Assembly: GCA_950295325.1 (NCBI GenBank)
Contig: OX485803.1
Span: 74,539,554 to 74,603,553, forward strand
Source of the DNA: Polytrichum commune
Taxonomy: Eukaryota; Streptophyta; Polytrichopsida; Polytrichales; Polytrichaceae
Direction of reading: 5' to 3'
Length of the DNA stretch: 64,000 bases
Positions 36,701 through 50,400 of this stretch are shown in pieces. Made by a program: the position numbers and the translations under genes. A model generated the notes under the pieces. That model made no database searches. It saw only the letters and a list, made by a program, of their open reading frames with translations, and was not told the DNA's origin. Position 1 is the stretch's first letter, and every line of letters begins with the position of its first letter.

Positions 36701-39700
36701 GATGCATTATGAAGCAAATATAAATATGTTAATGAATGCGAACAACCATGCCACAACACGTAGTAAGTGTTGAGTCTATTGAGCAATGGTAGTGATAAGG
36801 CTAGTACTACACAATTACCTATCCAATAGTAGGGCCACAAGTGGCCATTGCCTTACGTAGTGGACATGAGAGGGCCATTCATAATTGATTAAAATACGGA
36901 TCCTCGTATCTAATCATGAACAAACATGTCAACAATGTGACTTGGCATGACCACCATGTTGTGTAATGCATCAACTCTTAGGTATGCGGGTGTTATTCAA
37001 TTTGATATTTCCTTCTTCTCCATTTTCTATTGATCATTACATGTCTTCAAATTTGTGTTGCATCAACAAATCTATGATGAAACATTAACAAAAAATATAT
37101 TGAAAATTGGACCTCCCCTAAACTAGTCGTGGTTATTAGAAATGAATGTTCGTTAACTCCTTAGCTAAATACATAGGTCCTCTCAATTGTGTTCATACTA
37201 AGTATGGACAAGTTAACAAAGTTTGAAGACATAGTTCAATCTCTTTTAAACACGTGTCTTTATGGTTTTTGTTCCTAAGTTGATCCTCACCTACCCACAT
37301 ACCAATCAAATGTAGGTGTCCAATTAAGGGGGATAAAAATCAAACAACACTCACATACTATAGTGCATTCCATGCCTAAAAATCTTCAAGGTCTTGGAAA
37401 TTCTTTTGGACCACATTGGCTTTGGAAAATCCACAAAAATTCTCAGCTTTGGATACAATGTGGACCACATGAAGTGGTTATCCACAATAAATATCTAGAC
37501 ATATTCAATGTGGAACATTGGGGTATGTAAATGAATTTGGTGAAAATGACTTAGCTATTTAAAGTGGAACTATAGGATCGATAGACATGTATGTGATGTT
37601 CTTGACAACAAAGTCTTGCATAAAATTGGACACATGTCGAGGTTTTCAGTATCCATTCAATCCCGTTTTCATTGGAGAAAAATAAAATAAAATAAAATAG
37701 GGTGATCCAAAGTATTTTCCATCCATGTGTAGTGGTTTCATCTCCACGAATTACACATTCATGGTGTGCTTACATTCAAAAAGGATACGTGGGCTAGTGT
37801 ATTATTCTATACATTAAGCATTAGAATGGAGAGCTAAAATCCTTTCATATGCAAATGCATGCCCTTGCTTATTCTAAAACCGCGCCATATATTCATGACA
37901 TTAAAGATGATGCGAAATTTTGTTGATGAGTCAATGGTCGTCTTAGAAAGGAAAATTGTGTTGTTTAGAAGGATACACCTTGTATTTTTATAAGAGTTTG
38001 TGGTGGCTTGTTGATGTGTGGATGTGCTTGTAGCTTTTACACATATTGACCATGCAATTTTCCCTCGTTGCCGGCCTTGCTATTCAACCATGAAACCCTA
38101 TAAGATTCTCTTCAAACTTGTTGATGGATGCCACGTGATGTAAGTACTATTTATTTGGACGCCGCAAAAGGATCTTCATCGCAATGACCTCTAGGTTACA
38201 ACTATTGGCCCCACTAAGTAGAGTTGTAACTTGTTGCACTTGCATGCTTGACATCATGCCCACCTTGTTTTCTCGGTGCACGTGTGTTCGGGAATGTTGT
38301 TTTATAAGTTGCACTTGGTAGAGCCCACCCTCCAAGGATGACAAAGGGTGTTCAAAAGGGGTTGGTTGTTTCCGAATGTTCTACATTCGCCTTCTAGTAA
38401 CTTCGTCCACTATTTTCCACGATGGTTTGATATTCGAAAACATTGACCACCAACAACTTGATGAACAAAAGGATGAGAGAGAGAGAGATTGTAGGATTTA
38501 GGGTTTGCCAAAACCTAGGTTCACAACAAATTGTTGTTAAATTGGTGAAACGTGCTCATAGACATCATAGGTATGAAAGGCGATTGCAAAGGTGGCTTAA
38601 ACCCAAGCTCAAAACGCATGGGAACTTCGTCTTGGGTTTTCAACGACTTGAGTATCTAGTGCTAAGATGGATAGTCTTCTTATAACCAATCGGATATTGG
38701 TGCACCCTGCCACTATGGTCCATCCCAATCATAATGGGGTATCTGGGTGACCCAATATCTTTAGTCAATCATGTGAAAACCTAGGGGTTTATTCTTGGGG
38801 AGGCACATGCATATCGCATGTTCAAGGTGTTCATCTTTGATTACGAGATAATGTCATTTGAATTCCCTCTATTTCTTGTCATCATAACATTAAACAAATC
38901 ATTGGATGTGTTCCTTGGGACCATGTATCACATGAGCATAGTTATCCTTTAAACTTGGGATTCCTCATTTATGGGGAGCACCCGAGATATGTACTGTAAA
39001 CTTTATAACAAGCAACTCTTAATCACCATTTTTTTTAGCATAACCTCTTTCTTCAATATTAAGCAGCTTGTAGATGCTTAATATTGTTATAATATTCGTT
39101 TCATGATTACACATAGAATTATACCAATTTATTATACAATAACATCATACTTTCACACCAATTGGTGGCAACATTGGGGTCATCACTCTTCCTAAAAGGC
39201 TATTAAAACATCAAAATTTTATCTGAACAATAACAAAGTTGAAACACCCATGAAACATATTCATACTAGCCCATTCCCCCTCCACTACTACTTGTAAGAG
39301 TTAGGAGTGTCATTGTGGAATGATCTTCCCACTATATCGAGACTCCAAATTTATAGGAAGTGAGGGTCAATATAACGATGGGAGCCCTTTCTCATGGTAA
39401 ACACTTTGTACACTTGCATCAAAGAGCATATAAATTACATTCCATAATCTTTTGGTGCCATCTGGGTCTATATACCATGCAAGAACCTTTATACCTAGAT
39501 ATGTATCAATATGATTTAGAATGGTATTGACCCAACTAATAATTCAAGCATACAAAGATTCTCTCACCTTGAGATACCCACCCAATTATCAATATTTGAC
39601 TAGTATTACAAATTTGATATCAATCTCGTACGAATTGCATGCATGTTTCAATGCATACTAGAAGTGGGTGCACAAATGATAGTATCCGAATTAGGCACAC

Positions 39701-40895
39701 TACCTTATTAATAACATGCGTTCACTTGTATATATGTCCATCATTGGTAGAACTTATCAAATGCACAAAGTGCATACATAAGGTATGCGGGTGATATTCA
39801 ATTACTTTTCTCAATATATAGGACACCTATTTGATCGGTGTGTGATAAGGTGAGGATCAAATGACAAACACCATAAAGACACATGGTCGAAAGAGATTTA
39901 ACTACATCTTCAACTTTACTAACTACTTCACAGTCAATAATGAACACAATTGGGAGCCCATGGCTAGATGCCCACCACTATTACCAAGATAAAGGGGATC
40001 TACAATAAATATGATATTCAGTGTCATCAATTCTAATTGTCTTGCTCAATACTATATGTAAATTGCGGTATAAGTGTCACCAACGCTAAATATCAACCCA
40101 ACATTATTTGCCATTCTTTGTTAAAAAAAATTGGGGGATTATAGATTTACAGTGTTGCAATCATTGTCACTTACCAAGTGATCTTTCATCCAAACTTCAA
40201 TCATCCATGACAATATTTCATCACAAGTTGCTAACAAAAGAAGGCATGGTTTTGGCCAATGGATGGAACTCGTCCATCATCCATGACATTATTTGTTCAC
40301 TTATTCATAATAAGTGTCATCTGAAAAGTCACCATAGTGACATTAAGCACCATATGACACTAAATATCATATTTAGCATAGTAAAGACCTAACTCCCATA
40401 TGTTTGTGGTTTATTCATCTTAAGTGGGTCCCTCTAGACTAATTACAGATCTTGATGCTAATTCCATAAACCAATACCCCCCAAAATCAAAATCTACATG
40501 TTATAATAAAGTCGCCCGTGTTTTCACTTCATGTAATACTGATAAGGGGGCCAACTCAAAGAGGCAAACATCCAACCCTGGCCCGATTGGGAGGACCTAC
40601 ATATTCAACTAAGGAATGATACAAACATACGCTTACAATAACCATAACTAAATAAGGGGATGTATGATCTTCAATCCACTTTTTGGTGATGCACATTGTA
40701 GAGTTAGCAATGCAACAAATACAAGTTGGAGAACATGAAAAACAAACCAAATAATGTCCACATACCTTATAGTAGATGGGTCTTAAGTGGCTGTGAATCC
40801 CAAATAATTACATGGAGGCCCTCATCATGCTTATCAATGGTTTTATCAAGTCCAAAGAATTTGGTGTGTGTGTGTAGTTTGAGAAGCCAATGAAG
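33766..40895. other. 7-kb gene-free repeat desert
   Basis: No convincing gene. It holds dispersed-repeat fragments at 34580-35060 and 39450-39640 (relatives of 11868-12530) and at 35600-35830 (relative of 26.2-27.1 kb). It has G or C homopolymers of about 9-16 bases near 34197, 35577, 35830, 36177, 36278 and 36447, and a pyrimidine tract at 36240-36293. Open frames such as 36477-36773 show no family signature. Confidence 0.5.
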
Positions 40896-41340
40896 ATGAC
40901 TTCCCAAGTGGTGGAATACCCTTGCAAGGGCCCCAAGAGGGAATTCAAGTTCGCCCTTGAGTCTTTATGGGATGGCAACACCCATGCCTACAACTTGGAG
41001 GATTTGGGCAAACCAACCCATACACTTGTTCCTTGTTGGATGCCTAAACCCTTGCCTCTAGGGAACCAATGCACAGGTTGGTTCGCCCCATCCCAACTTG
41101 GAGCAGGTGGCCAAAGACTTGAGGGGCCCGATTCGGAAGTAAACGAGTGAGGTTGGAGTGACCTTGATTCCCAACAACACCTTCCCTGACCAAGCTCCGG
41201 ACACCACTGCCATGGTTGGTGCCATGCATTCTTGTTACAAGTCGACTGGTGGAGACATCCACCACGATGTGTATTTCTCCATGGCATGTGATAACGTGAG
41301 CAAACATGCCATGGAAATGACCAAGTGGTTGGACTCACCA
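40896..41340 (+). pseudogene. Methionine synthase exon-1 pseudogene, interrupted by a MITE
   Basis: It reads [25 protein letters not shown] and after the insertion [19 protein letters not shown] and HDVYFSMA. It follows METE exon 1 to KW-L-D near 41340. The bases just before the ATG (TAGTTTGAGAAGCCAATGAAG) also match the end of the METE leader intron. Defects are a 93-bp MITE insertion at 41001 with duplicated target site, a TAA replacing a Gln codon near 41150, and a 6-bp loss in the SYYDQ region. No later METE exons follow, so this is a lone duplicated exon. It cannot make an enzyme. Confidence 0.9.
41001..41093. mobile_element. 93-bp miniature MITE, copy 1 (10-bp target duplication)
   Basis: The 10-bp direct repeat CAACTTGGAG lies at 40991-41000 and 41094-41103. 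The ends are inverted: GATTTGGGCAAACCAACCC and the complement of GGTTGGTTCGCCCCATCC. The METE exon gives the empty site exactly. A 10-bp duplication suggests Mutator-like mobilisation. Confidence 0.9.
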
Positions 41341-41834
41341 AGCGGCATCTACATTTCCACTATAATTTGGCAGGTAAAGCATCCTACTTGGAAACTAACC
41401 CTTAGAAATTGTGAAATGTGGAACCTTGTTTTAACCACCCACGATTTTTTTTACCGAAATCAATCCCAACATGATCAAAATTATGGCACCATGTAGATTC
41501 CCGGTGGGGTCCTGATCGGGAATGGACGACTCTACTCTAATTCAACTACTGGTCTTCACCAAACACCTATACTTGAGTGGTATACGATTAAGGGTGATTC
41601 CAAAAACGGATACCATAATACTAATGTGTTTAAAAGAGATTGGACTACGTGCCCAAAACATGATAACCATTATAAACTCAACAGTCGACATGCTTGAGAA
41701 GACCTATATGACCATCTCACGAGCACGAGAATCATCACTTTGATAATTAGCAACACATCCATACAAGCTCCAAAAATGACGAGGGAAGTGGCTATGACCT
41801 CCTCCATTCAAATTTGCTAACCATCTCGTCCCAG
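41341..41834. repeat. Flank of the exon pseudogene, shared with 49720-49870
   Basis: 41400-41530 and about 49740-49860 share TGGAACCTTGTTTTAAC / CGGAACCTCATTTTAAAC, ATCAATCCC, CATGTAGATT / TTGTAGATT, TGATCGG and CTCTACT. Both lie beside METE sequence, so the segment may have been duplicated with the cluster. Confidence 0.5.
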
Positions 41835-41926
41835 GCTGGGGCGAACCAACCCATACGCTGGCTCCTTGGAGGCAGGGGTTTAGGCATCCAACAAAGAACG
41901 AGTGTATGAGTTGGTTCGCCCAAATC
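41835..41926. mobile_element. 92-bp miniature MITE, copy 2 (inverted relative to copy 1)
   Basis: Flanked by CTCGTCCCAG (41825-41834) and CTCGTCCTAG (41927-41936), a 10-bp duplication with one change. The interior is the reverse complement of the 41001 element, with few differences (GGCATCCAACAAAGAACGAG faces its counterpart). Confidence 0.85.
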
Positions 41927-41936
41927 CTCGTCCTAG

Positions 41937-43357
41937 TCGCGTGTTTCGTGTTGTAGCGAAAGTGGGCCCGTTGGGAAAAAAAGGAAACATTTAACACCCA
42001 TCTACCTTAAGTTGCGACTCAATCACACATTACACCATTGCAATCATATAGACTCAATGATACATCCAACACAAAACCCGGACCACTGAAAACAAGAGGA
42101 CAAATCGCATGCTTTCCTCCCACGTGCCCAAGATGAACAAATGGCATCACACACACGACTCCGGGAACATCTAAAAATGGGGTCCTTCTAAGTTCTAACT
42201 GAACTTACTTATGTGCCGGGATCATCATCGATCGAGTGGCCTGTACCTTGGAAATTCGTGAAATAATTGTGTAAGATTTCACCTGTTGATGATGGGCCAA
42301 GGGATTCAAGATGATGATGTTGCCCATGCGTAACTTAACTCCTAACTTCCCATGCCCAATTTTCCTCAAATTTGCCCATAAAATGTGACCTCGATTTCAA
42401 CGACTGTAGTTGAGGATCTAAAGTTGTTTGTAAGTTAGAGGTGACTATTCACAATCCAAATTAAAAGAAAGGCGATAGTGGTCTCGAGGGGTGGTAATTT
42501 AAAATTTAAATTGGGGTTGGTTTTTTGATTGAACCTTCACTTAAATGATCTCCGAATGACAAAATGTTACCCTTGTTCAAAAGACATACTTACTGAAACC
42601 AACTCACAAATCTTGAAACCATTATAATGTGGTTTTTTGGGAAGCTTTGCAATTTGAGGCATCAGTGCCACAATTGTGCACCTTCCATGTGGATTTGCAC
42701 CCACCGACACATGTTCAACTAAAGATTTCAACAATAGTAGATCTTTAGGATATGTTGCGTTTGAGTGTCGTGCAAATTTTCAAATAAGTTGGGGATCATT
42801 TGCGCATAGGGGTCAAACAAATAACATGTTTAGGATCTGTCACTTACCCTCTTTGGAGGCGTATGCTAACTTACATTGATGACTAACAACTTCAACATAC
42901 ATGCGACCTCATGATGCTTGGCCTTCAAGTGCGCTTACTAATATCTTGGCATGAGTATGTTCAACTATTGTTACAAGGTGCATACCTATGTTAAAAATGG
43001 TCTACACGTTTACTAGAATACACACAAATGGCACTTGCCATTAGTATGCTCAATAATATCTTCCCCCTTGCATACTAAAATGTAAACAAATGACATTGAC
43101 CATTAGTACGCACAAAAAGATCTTCCCCTTGCATCTAAAATATCCCAATGTGTTATTTTGAATGTCATAATGTAGATATTGTTTGACTCAAAAGAAAGTC
43201 ACTTATGTTGACAAATGGAATCATATTGACAATTAGTGGGCGTGACACTTTTGAGACCTCTACGCATCTAGTTGAGGCCCTTTGCAAATAGTGTACGTGA
43301 CACTAAACACCATAAATGGTGTAGTGGGAACGAAGTAACCATTTAAGGCCCATCTGG
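41937..43357. repeat. Gene-free stretch ending in a dispersed repeat next to the METE1 leader
   Basis: About 42790-43330 is a copy of the repeat at 18.4-18.9 kb (CACTTACCCT, AAGTGCGCTTACTAATA, GTGACACTAAACACCATAAA). It ends some 25 bp before the sequence shared by all METE leaders, so the proximal promoter of copy 1 is repeat DNA. Confidence 0.6.
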
Positions 43358-44411
43358 CTTAGTGAGTGGTGAGGAAAAATAGTAAGGAGGACAGCTTGCA
43401 GGGGCCCTGCTCGCACGCAGGGGAGGCTTCTCTTAAGGCGTCGGCATCCTCTTCCCCAACCATCTTCTGCTCCTCATCCTTCTTCCTCCTCTACACCGAA
43501 TTTCCTCAGGAGGAAGGTGTTGAGTGGCTCCAGATCACCCCGTCTTCTTCCCTTTCAGGTGCGCTTGCTCTTCTCCCTTTCGTGCTTTTGTAACACCCAC
43601 ATGCATTGTGTTTCGTGCTAGCTTCAGATCCGTGGGTCTGGGGTTTACACGGGGGTTCTGGTTTTCGTTCTTCCGGAGTTGGGGGTTGCGAGTTTTGGTG
43701 GAGGTAGCTTGAGGCCGTGTGTTTTGTCTGGGTGAGGATGTAGATCCGGGTGAAACATGGCGTCTGGGGCAACATTTAGGAGTTTGCCTCTCTCGCATTG
43801 TTCTTGTAATGGGGTTTAATGAGTTTTGAGCATATGAGTATTTAGTGTTTTCCCAAAGTTGGGATGCAATAGGGGCCGGGGGGTTGTGGAGAATGGTTGT
43901 GCGTACTTGGTTTCTTTGCCTTCACTTTGTTAAGGAGCAGATCTGAGAAGAGAGCGTCACTTTTAAGGGCCGTGTTTGAAGGCGGCCTTTGTCGTGGGTT
44001 TTTTTCTCTCGGGTCAGGGTTTACATGCTATCTTGGGGTCATTTTTGGAGTGGAAGTATATTTTTCTTCTTCTGCTCCTCTTCTTAAATAAGAAGAGAGT
44101 AAGGCATCAGGGATAGTTGCAACGCGCTCCTGGAATTTGGGCGCGGGTTCTGTACTTTCCCCTGTAGTTTTTCGGGGATAGGATCCTACGAGGGATGTTG
44201 ATGTCCTCCGCATTGTGCTTGTGCGCTGTGAATGTGAAAGAATTCCCAAGGTGGTAATCTCTTCGCTTATTGTAAGGATTCTTTCACATTCAACGTTTTA
44301 TCTTTGTGGCGAATCTTCAACATAGATCTTTGCGCTAGAAGAGGTCTGGTGGCGGGTTTATACGAGTACTCATAATTTGGTATTGTCTGCAGTTCGAGAA
44401 ACTCAGCAAAG
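43358..44411 (+). promoter_or_regulatory. METE copy 1 leader: 5' UTR exon and 834-bp leader intron
   Basis: Sequence conserved among the three METE copies begins at GTGAGGAAAA (about 43368). The UTR exon ends CAG|GTGCGC at 43558. The leader intron runs 43559-44392 and rejoins at TTCGAGAAACTCAGCAAAG before the ATG. The exon carries a strong CT tract (CTTCTTCCTCCTCTACACCG). A long leader intron is typical of strongly expressed plant genes and may boost expression. Confidence 0.65.
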
Positions 44412-47407
44412 ATGACTTCCCATGTGGTCGGATACCCACGCATGGGCCCCAAGAGGGAGCTTAAGTTCGCCCTCGAGTCGTTCTGGGATGGCAAGACCCA
44501 GGCCTCCGACTTGGAGCAGGTGGCTAAGGACTTGAGGGCCTCGATCTGGAAGCAGATGAGCGAGGCGGGAGTGACCTTGATTCCCAGCAACACCTTCTCT
44601 TACTACGACCAGGTTCTGGACACCACCGCCATGGTTGGTGCCGTGCCTTCCCGTTACGAGTGGGCCGGCGGAGAAATCGGCCATGACGTGTACTTCTCAA
44701 TGGCCCGCGGTAATGCAAGCAAGCCCGCCATGGAAATGACGAAGTGGTTCGACACCAACTAGTAAGTGTCCTTCCCCTTGCTTCTGTTTGCAATAGGAAT
44801 ATTTTTGGCGCTTCTGTTTGCATAGAGAAGTTGTCTTTCGGAGTATTGAGGAGTCTAATGGACTGCTGTTGTTGTGTACAGCCACTACATTGTCCCAGAG
44901 CTCGGCCCTGAGACGAAGTTCCAGTACGCCTCAAAGAAGGCAGTGAGCGAATACAAGGAAGCCAAGGAGGTGAGGATGACATGTGTTTCATTTTAATGCA
45001 TGCGTGAGAATTGAATTTCCGTGAATCTTTTGAAGAGTTTTGGGAGGATTTATGACGGGTCTTTGTGCTGACATTGTGGATTTGTTTACAGCTCGGAATC
45101 AACACCGTGCCCGTGCTGGTTGGTCCAGTGACATACTTGATGCTGTCGAAGGCCGACAAGAGCGCACCCAAGGGATTCGACACCCTTTCTCTCCTTGACG
45201 CCATCTTGCCAATCTACAAGGAGGTGATCAGCGAGTTGAAGGAAGCAGGCGCTTCGTGGATCCAGTTGGATGAGCCCAAGCTGGTAATGGACATTGAGTC
45301 TTGCCAATATGATGCGTTCAAGAAGGCGTACGCCGTTCTTGGAGAGGTTTCCGGAGTGAAGCTGCTTGTTGAGACTTACTTCACCGATCTCCCCGCCGAA
45401 GCATACAAGTGAGGAATGCTGGACAGAAATTATTGGCATGGAGTAAAACTTTCATAGAATTTGGTTAATGTTCATATAGTATAGAGTGGTTTTGTGACAT
45501 TTTGGATGGATCGTGGCAGGACCCTCATCGGTCTGGAGTCCGTCGCCGCCTTCGGTGTGGATCTCGTACGTGGAGCCAAGACTCTTGAATTGATCAAGGA
45601 GCACGGCATTCCCGCCGGAAAGACATTGTTCGCAGGAGTGGTGGACGGCAGGAACATCTGGGCCAACGATTTGGCTGCCTCCGTGGCCATCATCGAGGAC
45701 TTGCAGAGCAAGTTGGGCGCAGAGAATGTGGTGGTTTCCACCTCATGCTCGCTGTTGCACTCCGCCGTGGATCTAAAGAACGAGACGAAGTTGGACGCGG
45801 AACTGAAGTCATGGATGGCATTCGCTGCCCAGAAGTTGCACGAGGTGGTGGCTTTGGCCAACGCCGTGTCTGGAAAGAAGGATGAGGAGTTCTTCTCCAG
45901 CAATGCAGCCGCCCAGGACTCGAGGAGGAACTCCCCACGTGTACACAACAAGGCCGTGAAGGAGGCCGTGAGTACCATGCGCCTTTCGGAATTGAATTAT
46001 GTGGTGCAAGATTTGGGAGGGGTCGTGTATGAGAGTGTGACAGTGAGAGTTGGACAGTAATTTAATGGGTGTGTGGATGATTGTTTCAGGCCGCCGGTCT
46101 TGCGGGATCGGAGCACAGGCGTGCAACCCCAGTGTCGACCCGTTTGGAGGAGCAACAGAAGTCTTTGAACTTGCCCATCCTGCCCACGACGACCATCGGA
46201 TCTTTCCCGCAGACCCCCGAGCTCCGCAGAGTGAGGCGCGAGGTGAAGAGCAAGAAGATCTCGGAGGAGGAGTACGACAAGGCCATCAAGGCAGAGATCG
46301 ACAACGTCGTGAAGTTGCAGGAGGGACTTGACATCGATGTGCTCGTGCACGGAGAGCCAGAGGTATTGACTTTTTTGCTATGTGATATTTGGCAGTTGAA
46401 AGTCAGGTTTGTATGAACGTAACGGCGATGAGAATTTGTGTATGGGCATGTATTGACCGGGATTGAGTGGGATTGCAGAGGAACGACATGGTTGAGTACT
46501 TCGGCGAGCAATTGGACGGATTCTGCTTCTCCGCCAACGGATGGGTGCAATCTTACGGATCCCGGTGCGTGAAGCCCCCGATCATCTTCGGTGACGTGAG
46601 CAGGCCGAAGGCCATGACTGTGTACTGGTCGACTTACGCCCAGAGCGTGACGAAGAGGCCCATGAAGGGTATGTTGACTGGACCCGTGACGATCCTGAAC
46701 TGGTCTTTCGTGAGGAACGACCAGCCCAGGTCTGAGACTTGCTACCAGATTTCCCTGGCCATCAAGGACGAGGTGGAGGATTTGGAAGCCGCGAAGATCA
46801 CCGTGATCCAGATCGACGAGGCGGCCCTCCGCGAGGGTCTTCCCCTGCGCAAGTCCGAGCACGCCGACTACTTGAGGTGGGCCGTGCACGGATTCCGCAT
46901 CACGACGTGCGGAGTGAAGGACACCACCCAGATCCACACCCACATGTGCTACTCGAACTTCAACGACATCATCCACTCCATCATCGACATGGATGCCGAC
47001 GTTATCACCATCGAGAACTCACGGTCCGACGAGAAGTTGTTGTCCGTGTTCCGTGAGGGCGTGCACTACGGTGCCGGCATCGGGCCAGGAGTGTACGACA
47101 TTCACTCACCCCGTATTCCATCGACCGAGGAGATGGCTGAGCGTGCCCGCAAGGTATGCATTGGGAGCTGAGAAATCGTTTGCCATTTTGCTGGGTTTGT
47201 GTAATCTTGGTGGGCATTGTGTGTTTCATGTCGTTGAGCCTGGAGGGTGTGGGGTGTGTATTTCAGATGTTGGCCGTGCTGGAGTCGAAGGTTCTGTGGA
47301 TCAACCCCGACTGCGGTTTGAAGACGAGGAAGTACGCTGAGGTGGTACCCGCATTGACGAACTTGGTGAACGCCGCCAAGCAGTTGCGTGCGGAGCTGGC
47401 CAAGTAG
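44412..47407 (+). CDS. METE: Cobalamin-independent methionine synthase, copy 1 (763 aa)
   Basis: Makes methionine by moving the methyl group of 5-methyltetrahydrofolate (polyglutamate) to homocysteine, EC 2.1.1.14. Seven coding exons join in phase: 44412-44761, 44882-44969, 45092-45408, 45520-45967, 46090-46362, 46479-47153, 47267-47407. The product is 763 residues, the usual plant length. The N-terminal domain starts [20 protein letters not shown]. The C-terminal catalytic domain begins near [11 protein letters not shown] (about residue 434). All four zinc ligands are present: His647 and Cys649 (HTHMCY), Glu671 ([10 protein letters not shown]) and Cys733 (NPDCGLKTR). No transit peptide is evident, so it is probably cytosolic. 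It is the first of three same-strand copies and shares an identical exon 6 to exon 7 block with copy 2. Confidence 0.96.
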
Positions 47408-50400
47408 ATTTTAAGGAGCGTCGTGGAGCTTCAGCATATTACTTTTCATGAAATTAAAACGTAGTAGCCATAGTTAGGATTAATTTGCGCTGACTTTGAA
47501 AGGTAGCGGTTGCATCAGAGGGGGTGGGATGTGTTACCCATCTATTTTGTATTGCTCTGTTGATTCATATTCTGGAACATTGATATATTTCGTAAGCACT
47601 GGTGTACATGGGTTAGGTTTTGGGAAGAGGCAATTTTGATATCGGTGAATAACTATGGACATCGGCAGAATGTTCGATGATTCAGCTTGAACATTTATAC
47701 GTGTTTGCCAAAATTGAGGCAAAGACGCAACGCATGTGCATACAAGAGAGTGAAGAAGCTTGAATTCTGAGTATGATAATTGTATATGATTTGGTCTGGG
47801 GTGTGATTGTTGAAGACATTTGTACGTGTGCTTTTTTGGAGGCAATCGTGCCCAGGACTTCAATATAAGAAGCAAAAATACAATGTATGGTAAACCTGAA
47901 ATTATCTTGGTTGGACAGCTATTTACCGAATGAATTGGCCATAACATGAATCAGCGGATTTGTGTTAATAATGGGCTAAGGGATGCTCCCTACAGCTTGT
48001 TTCTCTGAACAGGAGTAAATGTTGATTAAAGGTAATTAAACGTAAATAACTGCGCGTGAATATGCAGCTTCCCGCCGTCGCGAGCACATGGGTACGCCAA
48101 CTTGCGTTCCAGCATGCTCTCATCTTTCAGCGACCTCTTTCCGGTATCCTATGTCTTGTTCATTCAGTGTTTGGTTTTTGTCATTGCTACAGACGCCGCT
48201 TGCAGTTTCTTGCTGTACATACTCGAGGTTGATATGGACTCCTGTAGAGGTCGGGTCGTTGTGTGCTGGTCTTTTCTTTTTCACCAAGGCCTAAAGCAGT
48301 GACCGGATGCAATAGGAAGTGACGTTATATTGCGCTTCTGAAGCTTCCTTTTTGCAATGCGAAAATTGGTTTGGATGGTGTGCTGTATTTTTGGTTTAAT
48401 GGGGTTAGGGTTTGAGGAGTGGGGTTGATGAGGATTCACAGCTCCTTCTATTGAATAATGGTTAGGACATCGCTTGGCATGAATCGAACCATAGTACTTT
48501 GGCCGACTCTGAGCCCCATACTCAGAAATAGCGTAGTTATGAATAAGTTTTTTGGATTTATGGTAACTGCAGTCCTGTGTGTACAACGCTGCGGCAGTTT
48601 ACGCAGGTGGTTGAATGGTGGATATGTTAGAGCTCCGGGCGAATGGGCAGTTAGGCAGAGGTTGATGTCTGCGAATCTATCATTGGCCCCAAATTAGCCC
48701 CTTCCCTTTCGATTTAATTCATTTCATTCCGGGTTGCGTTCCTTTTGTCTTTGGTGGTGAGCTAAGATGATCCATGCAGCAGTTTAATGCCAGATCTGCT
48801 TCTGAAAACCGTGAATGAGAAAACTGGTTAAATCTGAGCTCTACTACTGAGGTGTGGTATGTTCGCGGTGATGAGAAGAAAATTTCGTCAAGGTCAACAG
48901 ACTTGATGTGGGGATCTCTGATACAGTCGGTGGTTCCAAATGATAGTTAACCTGTTGATCTGAGCGAACAAACGCGCTTTATCGTCAAGTTCAATGTAAA
49001 CCTGGAGTCTCACCAACGTCTGTGATGATAAACTTGTAGGCTTGTTTCTCAAACATTCGCAGTGGCTGCCTAAAGAGTTCGCCCTGACGGGCTTGAGAGC
49101 TAATGCAGCCTCCAAACCTTCCTTGGATATCCGAGACGTTGGGAGTGATATATGATAGGAGTTTTATGCGAGGTTGTGATTACACAAGTATCTGTGCTTC
49201 TGCGGGGAGACCCTGTGAAGCACAGAAATACAAAATGGTTGAATTTCTTGACATGAGCCTCATAAACATCATACGATCGTTCGATATGGTTGTAGAAAAA
49301 TGCATTCGGAAGAAATGAAATCGATGAAGCCAGATTAGAGGACTTCTATGAAGCCTTTGGGTTGGGGATGTCAGCATTGTTGCACACCCTAAGATTTCAT
49401 TTGCATGTTTGGGTTCATTGTCCAAAGGTTGGGGTCTTTGATTTATGTGTTGATAGCAGGTTTTCGAGAGCTTTTCATATTTGTTTCTAGAATTTGAATC
49501 ATGACAACAAATTTTCTAGACCTCCATCAACAAGTGAAGAGATCTGACAGTTACTTTTTTCTCTGGCCTTAACCCTCAATTACAGCACTACAGTAATGGT
49601 TTTCAAACTTTCCCTTGACCATCTTAACCATCAAAAACTGGTTTGCAAACCATTTGCAATTATTCAAATTCCATTAATACAAGCCCTCATTGTCACTAAT
49701 TCATGCTCTAATCAAAGTAATTTACATAAGGGCCAAAGCCGTGAAACGCGGAACCTCATTTTAAACACCTACAAAAACATATGATCAAAATCAATCCCGG
49801 CCTGATGGAAATTACAATACCTTGTAGATTAATAATGGGTCTTGATCGGAAATAAGCTCCTCTACTTTACACACTGTTGATAACGTGGTAGGTATTGGCC
49901 TTGGGCACCGGGCACCGGCAGGGTGTCATCCACATGGCGGATGGGCTGAACCGGGCAATAGGCTTGGCATGTCAACTTCCCCCTAGCCTCAACTGACAGG
50001 GTCTCACATTCAGCCTGAATGATGGGGAATATCCGGATCCTGGACAAGATACATAAATACTACGTGGAAAGGTTGTAGCCATAACCTTTGCAACAACCTC
50101 ACGATATGATGGGAGAAGTGTTGAGCATGGAGGGGAAGACACATTCATCATTTTGCTAACTACAAAATAGATATGGTCAAGATTCACCATTGAATATTAA
50201 CATGTTGAAGGACTTCAAAATCTAACAAACATGGAGCAAATGGCAACACACAATATATGACAAACTTACTAATGTGAGAGCACTTTGCAACCTTCCGAAT
50301 AGGTGCGTCGTCATTAGAGAGTGAGACATCTAAGGTGTACTTCTAGTTATGTGGGGAGGAAAATTATCACATACATGAGCTAGGGTAGCATTGAAGATGG

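Noticed and set aside
43524..43798. Several overlapping open frames in the METE leader
   Set aside because: They lie across the UTR exon and leader intron and are not conserved in frame among copies.
46086..46976. Long minus-strand open frame (296 codons) opposite METE copy 1, with similar ones opposite copies 2 and 3
   Set aside because: Shadow frame over GC-rich METE exons. It crosses introns and has no family signature.
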